DNA from: Calothrix brevissima NIES-22
GTDB lineage: Bacteria > Cyanobacteriota > Cyanobacteriia > Cyanobacteriales > Nostocaceae
Length of the DNA stretch: 64,000 nucleotides
Reading direction: 5' to 3'
Assembly (NCBI RefSeq): GCF_002367995.1
Contig: NZ_AP018207.1
Span: 2,054,500-2,118,499 of the forward strand
Position numbers and translations under genes: made by a program. Below are positions 17,849 to 27,689 of the stretch, in pieces (position 1 is the stretch's first letter; every line of letters begins with the position of its first letter). Under the pieces are notes generated by a model. It made no database searches and had not been told where the DNA came from. It worked only from the letters and a program-made list of their open reading frames with translations.

Positions 17849-18838
17849 ATGTCTTCATTACAAGAATTGTCCAACAGTATAGCTGATACCGTAGAGCAAG
17901 CCGGATTTGCTGTAGTTGCAGTCAATGCGGGTACAAGAATATCCCCTAGTGGTATTCACTGGCGTCAAGGTATTATTGTCACCTCAGATGAGTCACTGCC
18001 ACGTTATGATGAAATCACCGTAACTCTAGCAGATGGTCGCTCTGTAGCCGCTACGCACCTGGGTCATGACTCTAGTACTGATGTGGCTGTATTTCAGATG
18101 GAAACTGTAGAAACACCTGTAGCTAAAATTGGTGATGCCACTAGCTTGAAAGTAGGTCATTTGGTATTAGGAATTGCGAGAAGTTATGAAGGTGATTTGC
18201 GGGCGGCTTTAGGTACTGTTAGTGTAGTTAGCGGTGCTTGGCAGAGTATGGCTGGTGGTAATATCGACCAATTTATCCGCCCAGATATGACTCTTTACCC
18301 TGGTTTTGCTGGGGGGCCATTGGTAGATGCCGCAGGTTATGTAGTAGGTATGAATACATCAGGTAAGCGGGGTACAGCTTTAACTATACCTGCGGCTACA
18401 GTGAATCGTGTAGTTGAGCAGTTACTGGCTAGAGGTCATATTGCCAGAGGTTATTTGGGTTTGGGAATGCAACCTGTACGCTTACCAAATAATCTAATCG
18501 CCGCTTTAAATTTAACTGTACCTACTGGTGTAATTGTTGTCAATGTTGAATCTGGGGGCCCGGCTGACAATGCAGGTGTACTGTTAGGTGATGTGTTAGT
18601 GAAATTCGATGGTATGACTGTCAGCGATACCGGTGATGTGATGGCGTTGCTGAATAGTAGCGATCGCGTCGGTAAAACTGTCCCAGTGCAATTAGTCCGG
18701 GGTGGGGTGTTGATAGAAATAGCGATCGCCATTGGCGAACGACCATTTGAGCAATCTGCACGTTCTGAAGACAGGGAAAAAGCTGATAGCGATCGCCATC
18801 ACAGACATGGGAGACATGGTAGGAGAGGTAGGCGGTAG
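17849..18838 (+). CDS. HtrA-like trypsin-fold PDZ protein with lost catalytic residues (pseudoprotease)
   Basis: The 329-residue protein aligns along its length with the HtrA gene that follows. The position of the catalytic His in IVTNAHV is replaced: IVTSDES puts Glu48 there. The GNSGGPL serine motif reads GFAGGPL, so Ser is Ala154. Only the Asp (STDVAVF, Asp78) remains. A PDZ domain spans about 195-300 (YLGLGMQPV; VVNVESGGPADNAG). The tail is rich in His, Arg and Gly (HHRHGRHGRRGRR). No signal peptide is seen. It probably binds peptides or regulates the active paralogue 84 bp downstream. Confidence 0.82.
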   Translation: MSSLQELSNSIADTVEQAGFAVVAVNAGTRISPSGIHWRQGIIVTSDESLPRYDEITVTLADGRSVAATHLGHDSSTDVAVFQMETVETPVAKIGDATSLKVGHLVLGIARSYEGDLRAALGTVSVVSGAWQSMAGGNIDQFIRPDMTLYPGFAGGPLVDAAGYVVGMNTSGKRGTALTIPAATVNRVVEQLLARGHIARGYLGLGMQPVRLPNNLIAALNLTVPTGVIVVNVESGGPADNAGVLLGDVLVKFDGMTVSDTGDVMALLNSSDRVGKTVPVQLVRGGVLIEIAIAIGERPFEQSARSEDREKADSDRHHRHGRHGRRGRR

Positions 18839-18854
18839 TTGATGGTTATTTATT

Positions 18855-18885
18855 AGAGACGCGATGAACCCTTGTCTGTACAAGT
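18855..18885. repeat. Dispersed repeat AGACGCGATGAACCCTTGTC + TGTACAA
   Basis: This is one of at least five copies in the window; others lie at about 32093-32120, 42144-42172, 44553-44580 (variant) and 60499-60525. On the opposite strand it reads as MYRQGFIAS and creates false start codons. Here it sits between the two HtrA-like genes. Confidence 0.75.
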
Positions 18886-18922
18886 GTCATTTGTCTGTGC
18901 AATAGCTTGAGGTGTTTTTTAG

Positions 18923-19771
18923 GTGAATATGAATAGCGCGATCGTTACCCAGTTTAGTGATGAGTTAGCAAGTCTTGCTGCTAAGTTACGCCATAGTACG
19001 GTGAAGGTTTACAGCAATTCCCCAGGTGTGGGTTCTGGTGTAATTTGGCAAAGTGATGGCTTAATTGTTACTAACGCCCATGTGGCAATTACTAACAAAG
19101 CAAAAGTAGAATTGGCGGATGGACGAGTATTTGAGGCTGTACGCACCCATTTCGATCCGCAGCAAGATTTAGCCGCCTTGAAAATTTCTACCTCTGATTT
19201 ACAGGTTGCAACTATTGGTGATTCGGATGCATTGAGAGTGGGTGAGTTAGTTGTGGCGGTGGGTAATCCTTTTGCGGATAGTGGTGCAGTTACCGCAGGA
19301 ACAATTCAGGCGCGTCATCCACAAGCGGTGATGGCTGATATTCGGCTGTATCCCGGTAATTCTGGAGGGCCGCTAGCTGACTGTTTCGGTCGAGTTGTGG
19401 GAATTAACACAATGGTTGTCAACGGTTTAGCGGTGGCAATTCCCAGTTTAACTGTTAACCGCTTTTTACTGGCTGGGAGTCGTCCCAAGTTGGGGGTGAC
19501 ACTGCAACCCGTACTAATAGGACAACGCCAGTTTGGGTTATTGGTTTTGTCTGTGGTGGGGGAAAGCGTCGCCGCGATCGCAGGGGTGCAAGTTGGTGAT
19601 GTGTTAATTGGAGTTGGCGGAAATTTATTGACTCAAACCAGCGACTTAGCCCACTATCTACAACAAAGCCAGAATCAAACATCATTACCTTTACAACTCT
19701 GGCGAAGCGGTCAGCAATATTTAGTTTATGTTGACTTACAAGCCGGGAAAACTGCTGTGGAGGTCACATGA
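18923..19771 (+). CDS. HtrA/Deg-type serine protease with one PDZ domain
   Basis: The 282-residue protein has an intact catalytic triad: His53 in IVTNAHV, Asp82 in QQDLAALK and Ser147 in YPGNSGGPL. One PDZ domain follows (LGVTLQPV; VLSVVGESVAAIAGVQVGDV). No signal peptide or membrane anchor is visible, so it may be cytoplasmic, unlike DegQ-type proteases. The start is GTG 18923 (GAGG 10 nt upstream) or ATG 18929. The preceding paralogue lacks the His and Ser. The 3' end overlaps the next regulator gene by 4 bp, so all three are probably one operon. Confidence 0.88.
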   Translation: MNMNSAIVTQFSDELASLAAKLRHSTVKVYSNSPGVGSGVIWQSDGLIVTNAHVAITNKAKVELADGRVFEAVRTHFDPQQDLAALKISTSDLQVATIGDSDALRVGELVVAVGNPFADSGAVTAGTIQARHPQAVMADIRLYPGNSGGPLADCFGRVVGINTMVVNGLAVAIPSLTVNRFLLAGSRPKLGVTLQPVLIGQRQFGLLVLSVVGESVAAIAGVQVGDVLIGVGGNLLTQTSDLAHYLQQSQNQTSLPLQLWRSGQQYLVYVDLQAGKTAVEVT

Positions 19772-20403
19772 TCCGGGTGGTAGTGGTTGCTACTTCTCCT
19801 GTAGTGCGGGCGGGTTTAGCAGCTGTGGTTGGGAGTGCAAATTCTCAGCTGATGGTGGTGGGGAGTGCAGCTGACTTGGATAGTTTAACCAGGGAAATTG
19901 GGGAATTACAGCCTGATGTCGTTTTGCTGGATTTAGGTAGTAATCCCCAACCATCTATTTGGGAAAAATTGTTGCTGATTCAAGAGGAGGAAGATTCTGT
20001 AGAATTCTTGATAATTGCCGATGAATCAGAAAGTTTTGACTTAGAAGCTGCAATTAGTTCTGGTATTCGGGGAATATTGCCCGGTGAGAGTACAGAATCA
20101 GAAATTATCGCTGGGTTGATCGCGATCGCCCAAGGGCTAATAGTGCTACATCCAGATTTTTTAGATTTACTCTCCTTCCGGGAAAAAGTGGCAACTACTC
20201 CAGTAATTACTCTGACACCCAGAGAAATTGAAGTATTAGCAATGCTGGGTTCTGGCTTAGGTAATAAAGCGATCGCTAAACAGTTACAAATATCAGAACA
20301 TACGGTGAAGTTTCATATCTCATCGATTTTTCAAAAGCTGGCTGTCTCTAGCCGGACTGAGGCTGTAACTGTTGGTGTCAGGCTAGGTTTGATTATGCTT
20401 TAA
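19768..20403 (+). CDS. NarL/LuxR-family regulator with atypical receiver domain
   Basis: The 211-residue protein has an N-terminal receiver fold and a C-terminal LuxR helix-turn-helix (LTPREIEVLAMLGSGLGNKA; EHTVKFHISSIFQKLAVSSR). The phospho-acceptor-like Asp55 is kept in VVLLDLGS. The acidic pair expected after strand 1 is replaced (VVVVATSPVV), and the conserved Lys after strand 5 is missing (GILPGEST). Normal phosphorylation is therefore doubtful. It is translationally coupled to the HtrA gene by an ATGA overlap. It may control the operon itself. Confidence 0.85.
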   Translation: MIRVVVVATSPVVRAGLAAVVGSANSQLMVVGSAADLDSLTREIGELQPDVVLLDLGSNPQPSIWEKLLLIQEEEDSVEFLIIADESESFDLEAAISSGIRGILPGESTESEIIAGLIAIAQGLIVLHPDFLDLLSFREKVATTPVITLTPREIEVLAMLGSGLGNKAIAKQLQISEHTVKFHISSIFQKLAVSSRTEAVTVGVRLGLIML

Positions 20404-20418
20404 GATTTTGGCATCTAG

Positions 20419-21486
20419 CTAAGGTTGAATTTCTGGTTCTGATTCTCTGATAGCTACAGTGATGGGATTCGCCTTCTTGACTGTAGCCGCTTCTAAAATC
20501 GGTTGCTGCTGTGTAGTTGTGTCGCTGACTGTCACAGTTTTGTTGGCGGCTAAGTTATCGCGCTGATTTATCAGATAGATACTAATTAAGGTGAGAAAAA
20601 CTCCCATCCATTGTAAGGGACTGAGGACTTCAGAAAGGAAGAGATTACCAAATAGCAGGGCAAAAACTGGTGTGAGAAAGGTAAGAGAACTAAGACTAGT
20701 AAGATTACCGCTAGAAGCAAAGTAGAAAAATAAACCGTAAGCGATCGCACTACCAAAAATTGTGGCATAACCCAACGCTACCCAATCAGATGGGACAAGA
20801 TTCTGCCATTGTTGGGATTCTACAACTGATGACATTCCCCATAATGGCAAGCCACCGATAATCATGTGCCATCCCGTAGCGACTACCGGATCGGCGTGGC
20901 GACAAACAAATCTAATTAATACTGTTCCTACAGCCATTGATAAAGCTGCTAACAGCATTAACCATTCACCACTAGCAAATAACTCTTGCCAATTACCAAT
21001 GCTAATCTCTACACCCGAACCGAAAAGATGAAAAATCCACTCATCGGGTAATCCAATTAAACTAATGCCAGAAACTCCTAATGCTAGTCCTAGCCATCCC
21101 CAAAAACCAATTGTTTCTTGAAATAGCCACAAGGACATCAAAGCTACAGCCAAGGGTTGAGAATCAATCATCACAGATCCCAACCCGGCGCTAGTTCTGA
21201 CTAATCCTTCTGCTAAAAAGCCTTGAAACAGAGTTCCATCCACTACAGCAAATAAAGCAATCCACAGCCATGCATCCCATCCTTTTGGTTGGGGTCTACC
21301 CATGATTGCGGCGGCGATTAAAATTAAAACCCCAGCTGGTAACAAACGCACTCCAGCCATAAATAGTGGCGTCGTGTGGGGTATCACTCCTTTCATGGCT
21401 ACCATTGCCGTACCCCACAAGAAAAACGGGGCGATGAGTAGTAGGGAAGCGATGGGGAGACGGGATGCACTGATTTTCAGCTGCAT
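20419..21486 (-). CDS. EamA/DMT-family transporter
   Basis: The 355-residue membrane protein has ten predicted helices in two EamA halves (LLLIAPFFLWGTAMVAMKGV; the second repeat begins WLMLLAALSMAVGTVLIRF). The typical SLTFLTPVFALLFGNLFLSE motif is near the C-terminus. A polar Thr/Gln-rich tail follows. DMT proteins of this kind export metabolites or amino acids; the substrate is not deducible. It converges with the preceding operon, 15 bp apart. Confidence 0.88.
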   Translation of the reverse strand: MQLKISASRLPIASLLLIAPFFLWGTAMVAMKGVIPHTTPLFMAGVRLLPAGVLILIAAAIMGRPQPKGWDAWLWIALFAVVDGTLFQGFLAEGLVRTSAGLGSVMIDSQPLAVALMSLWLFQETIGFWGWLGLALGVSGISLIGLPDEWIFHLFGSGVEISIGNWQELFASGEWLMLLAALSMAVGTVLIRFVCRHADPVVATGWHMIIGGLPLWGMSSVVESQQWQNLVPSDWVALGYATIFGSAIAYGLFFYFASSGNLTSLSSLTFLTPVFALLFGNLFLSEVLSPLQWMGVFLTLISIYLINQRDNLAANKTVTVSDTTTQQQPILEAATVKKANPITVAIRESEPEIQP

Positions 21487-21644
21487 GGGTTTGCTGATAC
21501 CTTAGGTGATTAGGTGCAAAAATTGCTTTACCTAATTTTACCTAAATATGTCTTTTTGTGAAGGAAATAATACTTAAGGTGATTAAATATACGATTATTT
21601 GAGTAGTCAGTTGTCAGTTGTCAGTTTTTAGTTGTTAGTTTTCC

Positions 21645-22358
21645 CTATTCCGCAGTCTCCGGTGGCTCAAATTTGTAACCGTAGCCGCGAACGGTTTTAA
21701 TGTATTCTGGCACAGTGGTATCTGCTTCCAACTTTTTGCGTAGCTGACCGATATGCACATCAACAACTCGTCCATCTCCTACATAATCACAACCCCAAAT
21801 TTTTTGAATTAGCTGGGTACGACTCCAAGCTTGACCGGGATGGCTGGCTAAAAAATGGAGAATATTAAATTCTAACGCCGTTAATGGCAGAGGTTTATCG
21901 TTCAGCATGACTTCTCTTCCTTCGGGATTAATTGCTAGCTGGTGAAAGACGAGGCGCTGTGCTGGTGAGGGGTTGACTGTGCGGACGCGGCGCAACAAGG
22001 CTTGGACGCGAACTTCTACTTCCGCAAGGCTAAAGGGTTTACTCATAAAGTCATCTGCACCTGCGGACATGATCTTGATTTTGTCGGCTTCGTCAGTTCG
22101 ACTACTGAGGATCAGAACTAATACATTAGTGCGTCGCTGCATTTCTTGGCAGAGGTTATAGCCTGTGGTATCTGGCAAATTCCAATCTAATATCACCAAA
22201 TCTGGGTTCATTTGCTCAAATACAGTCAGCGCTGTCTTGCCATCTGCTGCCGACTCTATGTGATACTTGCGGCTTAAAAAGCGATATATCAAATTACGGA
22301 CGCCGTAGTCGTCATCTACAATCAGAATTTTGGCATTAGTAGCAGGAACCATCACCAT
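21645..22358 (-). CDS. OmpR/PhoB-family response regulator
   Basis: The 237-residue protein has a canonical receiver: ILIVDDDYGVRNL, phospho-acceptor Asp58 in LVILDWNLPDTTG, and Lys in DDFMSKPFS. A winged-helix DNA-binding domain follows (LTALEFNILHFLASHPGQAW; VVDVHIGQLRKKLE; YIKTVRGYGYKFE). No sensor kinase gene adjoins it, so it is an orphan regulator. The start could be Met1 or Met3. A long AT-rich region lies upstream. Confidence 0.92.
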   Translation of the reverse strand: MVMVPATNAKILIVDDDYGVRNLIYRFLSRKYHIESAADGKTALTVFEQMNPDLVILDWNLPDTTGYNLCQEMQRRTNVLVLILSSRTDEADKIKIMSAGADDFMSKPFSLAEVEVRVQALLRRVRTVNPSPAQRLVFHQLAINPEGREVMLNDKPLPLTALEFNILHFLASHPGQAWSRTQLIQKIWGCDYVGDGRVVDVHIGQLRKKLEADTTVPEYIKTVRGYGYKFEPPETAE

Positions 22359-23501
22359 AAGTTTCTAGCCCATTGTTTATATGTCGATTCGCTATGCGAT
22401 CGCTAATCCACAAGAAGCTACATTGACAGCTTCCATATATGCTTGCAGAATTTTTATTTCCAAATAATATTTTCCAATATGCTTCCATCCCTCGACTGCT
22501 AATATATCAAACTAAATGATTAATCCTAATTTACTGCTGCTTGCCAGAAATAGCCACTATAATGAATTGGCTGTCTTTTCTTGCTGCGAAAGTTTATCTC
22601 AACTTTAGCTTTTATACTTTTTGACAACCGATGATTTTCCTGACAATTTAGCACTTTTATACTTTTAGCATAATTATACCAGGAAACACTTTTCCTGCTG
22701 CATAATTCTATACAATCTATTGCGGAAATTATCTGGTGATTTAGGGCTACCTATCAAGGGAAATTTTTGTGAAGAACAAGTATTAGTTTTATTACAAATT
22801 TTTATTTAGAGAAATTCATATTTTTATTTTTCGCTTCAGTCTAGGGATGAAAAATCCTGAGATATAGTTTTTATCTGTCATTTTAAATCTGATTATGCTA
22901 GAAATAACCTATGATTCGGGTATTTATGCCAAAATATATCTGAAGATAGATGTTTTAAGAATTTTGTAAAAATCTGAGAATAGTCAGATTGTATCAGCCA
23001 ACACACCCTGCATTACTGGAAGCAATAGATAGCTGAACCTAAATTATTAGGATCTTTATTCGCCGTTATCAGCTAGTGTTTTTTTAGACTCTCTTATCTA
23101 AAAATTATCTTAAAAAAAAGAATCTTAGAAAACTTAACAGCGAAAGCCTTGAAAATTGATAAATATGAGAAAATTTGGACATATGTAATATGGGAATATT
23201 GTCAAAAAAGGATTTTAAATTGCCTGTAAACAATACTTTAATAATGTGGCTCAAATATATATTGATTCAATACTGAATAAGATAAAATTATGATTGTGTA
23301 TTTACTTAGTCTTTAAGTTTTAGAGATAAGATGACAATAATTTTATAATTTTAAATGATTAATATTTTGGTATTTCCCCAGAAAAAATAACCGTAATTAG
23401 TCTATCTAAAGAGATAGTTTGCTCATATTCATCCTAAAGAAAGAGCAAATAAAACTCTGTGATTCGATACATTGCTGATAATGTAATCAGCAAGAGAAAT
23501 T
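22359..23501. other. Long AT-rich intergenic region between divergent genes
   Basis: About 1.1 kb separates the OmpR-type regulator from the rhodanese gene. It is very AT-rich with a single HIP1-related octamer near 22398. No ORF with coding character, tRNA, or strong terminator was recognised. It may contain long leaders or an unannotated ncRNA. Confidence 0.45.
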
Positions 23502-23954
23502 ATGTCTAATCTAGTAGATAATATCATTCCTCAACAGCCACCCATCGAGCCACAATCTGATGTTCATGTACTCAAAGCTCGTTTAGAATGGGGTGAACCA
23601 GCGTTTACAATCCTTGATGTGCGCGATCGCCAAACCTTTAATGAAGGTCACATTTTGGGCGCAATGCCAATGGCTAGTGATGAATTGGTAAGCCGCGCAA
23701 CATCATCTATAGATAAAAGCCGTGATATCTATATTTACGGTGCTAGCGATGAAGAAAGCGCTCAATCTGTACAATCTCTTCGCGCTGCTGGATTTGAGCA
23801 TGTATCTCTACTCAAAGGTGGTCTGGCGGCTTGGAAAGCTATTGGCGGCCCAACAGAAGGTTCTATTGAAGCTTTAACTCCTCCCGGCGCTGGAGACTAT
23901 AATGTTGTATCTCGGATACAAGAACACGCAGAAACTCAGAAAAAAGATGTCTAG
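23502..23954 (+). CDS. Rhodanese-like domain protein lacking the catalytic cysteine
   Basis: The 150-residue single-domain protein has the rhodanese elements FTILDVRDRQTFNEGHILGA and LLKGGLAAWKAIGG. The active-site loop reads IYIYGASDEESAQ, with Gly near position 80 where active sulfurtransferases carry Cys. It is therefore probably a non-catalytic binding or regulatory domain. It is monocistronic, and GTCATT-type repeats follow it. Confidence 0.85.
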   Translation: MSNLVDNIIPQQPPIEPQSDVHVLKARLEWGEPAFTILDVRDRQTFNEGHILGAMPMASDELVSRATSSIDKSRDIYIYGASDEESAQSVQSLRAAGFEHVSLLKGGLAAWKAIGGPTEGSIEALTPPGAGDYNVVSRIQEHAETQKKDV

Positions 23955-24012
23955 TATTAGTCATTAGTCATTGGTCATTAGTCATTGGTAGGACAAATGA
24001 CTAATGACTAAT
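23955..24012. repeat. Short tandem repeats TAGTCATT/GGTCATT between converging genes
   Basis: Units of GTCATTAGTCATTGGTCATT are followed by the complementary ATGACTAATGACTAAT. The two halves form an inverted repeat around about 23985-23995. It could act as a bidirectional transcript end for the converging rhodanese and RNase D genes. Confidence 0.5.
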
Positions 24013-24023
24013 TTTAGCTGTAC

Positions 24024-24653
24024 TTAATGTTCAAATATATCTTTAAACTGCATCAAGTCTAAAGATACGATTGTTGGCAGAGCTTGAAAACATTCTTGAG
24101 CAATCTGCCAACGCTCTTCTCGTTTGAGCATGGCAATAAGTTTTTGCTGTACGCTGAGTAAATAGCGAACATCATTAGCCGCATAACTAAGTTGTTCTGT
24201 GGATAAATTATCGGCATTACCCCAATCAGAACTTTGAGCGCTTTTATCTAGCTCGACTTTTTCTAATTCTTGCACAACATCCTTCAATCCGTGACGATTG
24301 GTGTAAGTGCGAGCTAACTTACTAGCTATTTTGGTACAAAAAATCGGCTTGACGCTAATTTCTAGGTTGTGCTGCAAGGTAGCAACGTCAAAGCGTGCAA
24401 AGTGAAATACTTTCAGGACATTAGCTGCTTCCAACAGTTTTTTTAAGTTTGGTGCTGTGGTTTGTCCTTTAGCGATCCGAATTGCAGTTACTTGACCTTC
24501 TGGGTTACATAGTTGGACAAGACAAAGGCGATCGCGCTGTGGTAACAACCCCATTGTTTCTGTATCAACTGCGATCGCCTCTGATTTTAAATATTGGGTC
24601 AGTGCAGCGTCACTAAGGTCGCGATCGCTTACCTGAAAATCTTGTAATGTCAT
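24024..24653 (-). CDS. rnd: Ribonuclease D-type 3'-5' exonuclease
   Basis: The 209-residue protein has the DEDDy catalytic set: Asp30 and Glu32 in AVDTETMGL, Asp89 in FHFARFDV, and Tyr157/Asp161 in LSYAANDVRYLL. The C-terminal HRDC domains of E. coli RNase D are absent, as is usual in cyanobacteria. It would trim 3' ends of tRNA and other stable RNAs. It is monocistronic. Confidence 0.92.
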   Translation of the reverse strand: MTLQDFQVSDRDLSDAALTQYLKSEAIAVDTETMGLLPQRDRLCLVQLCNPEGQVTAIRIAKGQTTAPNLKKLLEAANVLKVFHFARFDVATLQHNLEISVKPIFCTKIASKLARTYTNRHGLKDVVQELEKVELDKSAQSSDWGNADNLSTEQLSYAANDVRYLLSVQQKLIAMLKREERWQIAQECFQALPTIVSLDLMQFKDIFEH

Positions 24654-24779
24654 GAATCACTCAAGAATAAATGCAGTGTCTAATAGAAGCAGGTTTCACT
24701 AGACACTACATTATTATTGTGCAAAAAAATCAGAAATTCTAGTAGTACCTCTCATTCGTTGTCAGAAGTTGCTGGTGGT

Positions 24780-24814
24780 TAGATCCCCGACTTCTTGAAG
24801 AAGTCGGGGATCTA
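24780..24814. repeat. Perfect 17-bp inverted repeat
   Basis: TAGATCCCCGACTTCTT at 24780-24796 is followed by G and its exact complement at 24798-24814. It lies between the RNase D gene start and the end of the CAP gene. It has no T-run. It looks like a dispersed palindrome or a transcript stabiliser rather than a classic terminator. Confidence 0.7.
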
Positions 24815-24844
24815 GCAACACATCAAAATTGATGAGGCAAACTA

Positions 24845-25393
24845 CTAGTTTGTGCGTAAGAAAATTTGTGTGAGATAGACTTCACCTTGTTGATTAGCAG
24901 CCACACCTATACCTGTGAGATTATACTTACCCTGGATGTTTTTGAGATGACCAGGACTATTTAACCAACCAACAATAGCTTGTGATGCGGGGTCGCTATA
25001 TCCTTGGTTAAAAGCCACATTTTCTCCAGCACTACTATAAATAATGGGGAGGACTGTGACTCGCTGTTTAAATCCTTGATGGCTAAAGGGAACTTTCCCA
25101 CTAGCCATATTTTGACTATGAATTCTTGCCTGCCGAGTGATACTTGCATTGAGGCTCAACTTTGGCAAACCAACTGAAACACGATATCGATTAACTTTAT
25201 CAAATACTGATTTTTCTAAAGCCGTTGTGTTAAAAGCTGTAGTTGGTGCAGCAGTTTGATTTGCAGCAATCGATACAGTTTGATTTTGAGTAGGTTTGTT
25301 TGTGGAACTGTGACCTGGAATAGGAGAAGTTGTTAATCCACTAGCAAGGACAAGCGTACTTAAAGCTATGCCAAAAGCAGTTTGTCGAAACAT
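24845..25393 (-). CDS. Secreted CAP (SCP/PR1-like) domain protein
   Basis: The 182-residue protein begins with a signal peptide (FGIALSTLVLASGLTTS) and a Thr/Gln-rich linker. A CAP domain from about 60 follows: VFDKVNRYRVSVGLPKLSLN, QARIHSQNMASGKVPFSHQG, AGENVAFNQGYSDPA and VGWLNSPGHLKNI. The conserved His and Glu residues of the CAP cavity are present. Bacterial CAP proteins are extracytoplasmic with poorly known functions. It is monocistronic. Confidence 0.9.
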   Translation of the reverse strand: MFRQTAFGIALSTLVLASGLTTSPIPGHSSTNKPTQNQTVSIAANQTAAPTTAFNTTALEKSVFDKVNRYRVSVGLPKLSLNASITRQARIHSQNMASGKVPFSHQGFKQRVTVLPIIYSSAGENVAFNQGYSDPASQAIVGWLNSPGHLKNIQGKYNLTGIGVAANQQGEVYLTQIFLRTN

Positions 25394-25957
25394 GGAAATT
25401 ACTGATGCCTAGAGTGGTAAGACCTCTACTCTATCGTATTATTCCTAGCAGAAATACTAGGATAATATGAAGGATTGATGAACTTTAAAAAGTTTGCAAT
25501 TACTTTACAGTAAATATAATAAAACACCTCCAAAATTAAACAATTCAAAATCGCTAATCATGCTTAAACTGTTTAGCTTTAGTTCTATATGAAAATGATG
25601 TGAATCTTTAAAAAAGATAATGTAGTATCCTCTAGACAAATGTCACGCTAACTACATTTTGCATTAATTAATTCAATGTATATATTCGCGAATTTATACG
25701 GATTTATGCTGTATTAGATTATTTGCTTGACAGAAATTGTCGTAATAAATTTGCAGAGAAATGTTATTTTTATATTATTTTAATAATTTTAAATTCAGTA
25801 TTTATTGGTAGTTAATTAATAGTAAAAAAGGCAACACGGATATTTTTTGCCCTATATTAAAGTGAAATGATATTAGCGATCGCGTCCCAAATAGCTAAAA
25901 ATAGTCAGTAAGAGGGCACAGGAAACTTTTATCCTATGCCCCATGCCCTATGCCCAA
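25394..25957. other. AT-rich intergenic region, no gene seen
   Basis: The 564 bp lie between the CAP gene start and the end of trpB. The CAP promoter should lie in its left part. A HIP1 site occurs at about 25877, and a short CCCATGCCCTATGCCC repeat sits just beyond the trpB stop. No ORF or RNA gene was recognised. Confidence 0.45.
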
Positions 25958-27193
25958 CTAAGCTAAGAACTTAGCGACAGTTTGGACATCTTTATCGCCG
26001 CGTCCGGAGCAGTTAATCACAATTCGCGGGCTACCAGTGAGTTGCGGACAGAGAGTTTCCAGGTAGGCGATCGCGTGGGATGTTTCCAAAGCTGGGATAA
26101 TGCCTTCTAAGCGCGATAATTTTTGGAAGGCGGCTAAAGCTTCGGCATCTGTCACGCTGTAATATTCAGCACGTTGTGTATCTTTCAAATAGCTGTGTTC
26201 TGGCCCCACACCGGGATAATCTAACCCCGCGCTAATTGAGTGAGCTTCAATTACTTGTCCATCCCCATCTTGCAACAAATAGCTCATGGCTCCGTGCAAT
26301 ACACCAACTTGCCCTTTTGTCAAGGTGGCGGCATGTTTATTAGTGTCCACACCTTCTCCGGCTGCTTCAATACCAATTAAGCGCACCAAAGACTCGTTAA
26401 CAAACTCATAAAATAATCCCATTGCATTGGAACCGCCACCAACACAAGCCATGAGAATATCTGGCAAACCGCCCCATTTTTCTTGAGCTTGGGCGCGAGT
26501 TTCTTGACCAATCACGGCATGGAAATCACGTACCATCATGGGGTAGGGATGGGGGCCTGCAACTGAACCCAAGATATAGTGAGTGGTTTCTACATTTGTC
26601 ACCCAATCGCGAATCGCTTCAGAAGTCGCATCTTTTAAGGTTCCGGTTCCCGCAGCGACAGGACGCACTTCTGCGCCCATTAATTTCATGCGGAATACAT
26701 TTAAGGCTTGACGTTCCATATCGTGAACGCCCATATAAATGATGCATTCCAAGCCAAAACGAGCGCAAACTGTGGCTGTAGCTACACCATGTTGTCCGGC
26801 ACCAGTTTCGGCAATAATTCTTTTTTTGCCCATGCGTTTTGCTAGCAGCACTTGACCTAAGGCATTATTAATTTTATGTGCGCCGGTGTGGTTTAAGTCT
26901 TCCCGCTTTAAATAAATTTGCGGCCCCGTACCATCTGGACGCGCATAATGAGCAGTTAGGCGTTCTGCAAAATACAAAGGTGTGGCACGCCCTACATAGT
27001 CTCGCAGCAGTTGTTGTAGTTCGTTAAGAAACTCAGGATCGTTACGATATTGCTGATAAGCTGCTTCTAATTCAGCCAGCGCAGGCATCAGTGTTTCCGG
27101 GACGTACTTACCGCCAAAGCGTCCAAAGCGTCCTTGTGTATCGGGAACAGAAGCAGTAGATGGAAAACTTGGAGAAATGGGTGTGGTAGTCAC
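25958..27193 (-). CDS. trpB: Tryptophan synthase beta chain
   Basis: TrpB condenses indole with serine to form tryptophan, using PLP, in complex with TrpA. The 411-residue length fits the TrpB1 type. Key motifs are [35 protein letters not shown] with PLP-binding Lys107, [23 protein letters not shown] for the phosphate cup, and the C-terminal [10 protein letters not shown]. No trpA or other trp genes adjoin it; cyanobacterial trp genes are often scattered and trpB may be duplicated. The N-terminal 20 residues are a Ser/Thr/Pro-rich extension. Confidence 0.96.
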   Translation of the reverse strand: MTTTPISPSFPSTASVPDTQGRFGRFGGKYVPETLMPALAELEAAYQQYRNDPEFLNELQQLLRDYVGRATPLYFAERLTAHYARPDGTGPQIYLKREDLNHTGAHKINNALGQVLLAKRMGKKRIIAETGAGQHGVATATVCARFGLECIIYMGVHDMERQALNVFRMKLMGAEVRPVAAGTGTLKDATSEAIRDWVTNVETTHYILGSVAGPHPYPMMVRDFHAVIGQETRAQAQEKWGGLPDILMACVGGGSNAMGLFYEFVNESLVRLIGIEAAGEGVDTNKHAATLTKGQVGVLHGAMSYLLQDGDGQVIEAHSISAGLDYPGVGPEHSYLKDTQRAEYYSVTDAEALAAFQKLSRLEGIIPALETSHAIAYLETLCPQLTGSPRIVINCSGRGDKDVQTVAKFLA

Positions 27194-27347
27194 GGACTGA
27201 TCTCTACGATGGGACGAACTTTATTATAGAAAAGTCTGGGCTGTATAGGATAAGAAAGAAGTGCGATCGCTCGCTGCTAGTCTTACTACTCCCCAGTGTA
27301 TTTTGAATTTATTGATTCTTAACTTTTGATTAAAATTTCTAACTTCT

Positions 27348-27689
27348 ATGCCTTCTGCCAACTCTTCTGATAAAAGCTTCGTCTATCGCGAATTTGGGGG
27401 TGATAACTCACCTGCTTTAGAAAGACCGATTGCGGAATTACCACCCCAACAGCAAAATCTGAAAGTGCAAGCAACCCGCAAGGGACGTAAAGGTAAAACT
27501 GTCACCGTAATTAGTGGTTTTCAGTCCAAACCCGAAACCTTGAATGATTTGGTCAAACAATTAAAAACTCAGTGCGGTACAGGCGGTACTGTTAAGGACA
27601 ATGAAATTGAAATTCAAGGCGATCATAAACAGAAAATTGTGGAGATTTTAACAAAGCTAGGTTATAAAGCAAAAATCAGTGGTGGCTAA
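27348..27689 (+). CDS. eIF1/SUI1-like translation factor (YciH family)
   Basis: The 113-residue protein ends in a SUI1 fold: VQATRKGRKGKTVTVISGFQ, LNDLVKQLKTQCGTGGTVKD, EIEIQGDHKQKIVEILTKLG. The family is related to eukaryotic eIF1; the bacterial member modulates start-codon and initiator discrimination, though its cellular role is not fully settled. It is divergent from trpB with a 154-bp gap. Confidence 0.92.
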   Translation: MPSANSSDKSFVYREFGGDNSPALERPIAELPPQQQNLKVQATRKGRKGKTVTVISGFQSKPETLNDLVKQLKTQCGTGGTVKDNEIEIQGDHKQKIVEILTKLGYKAKISGG

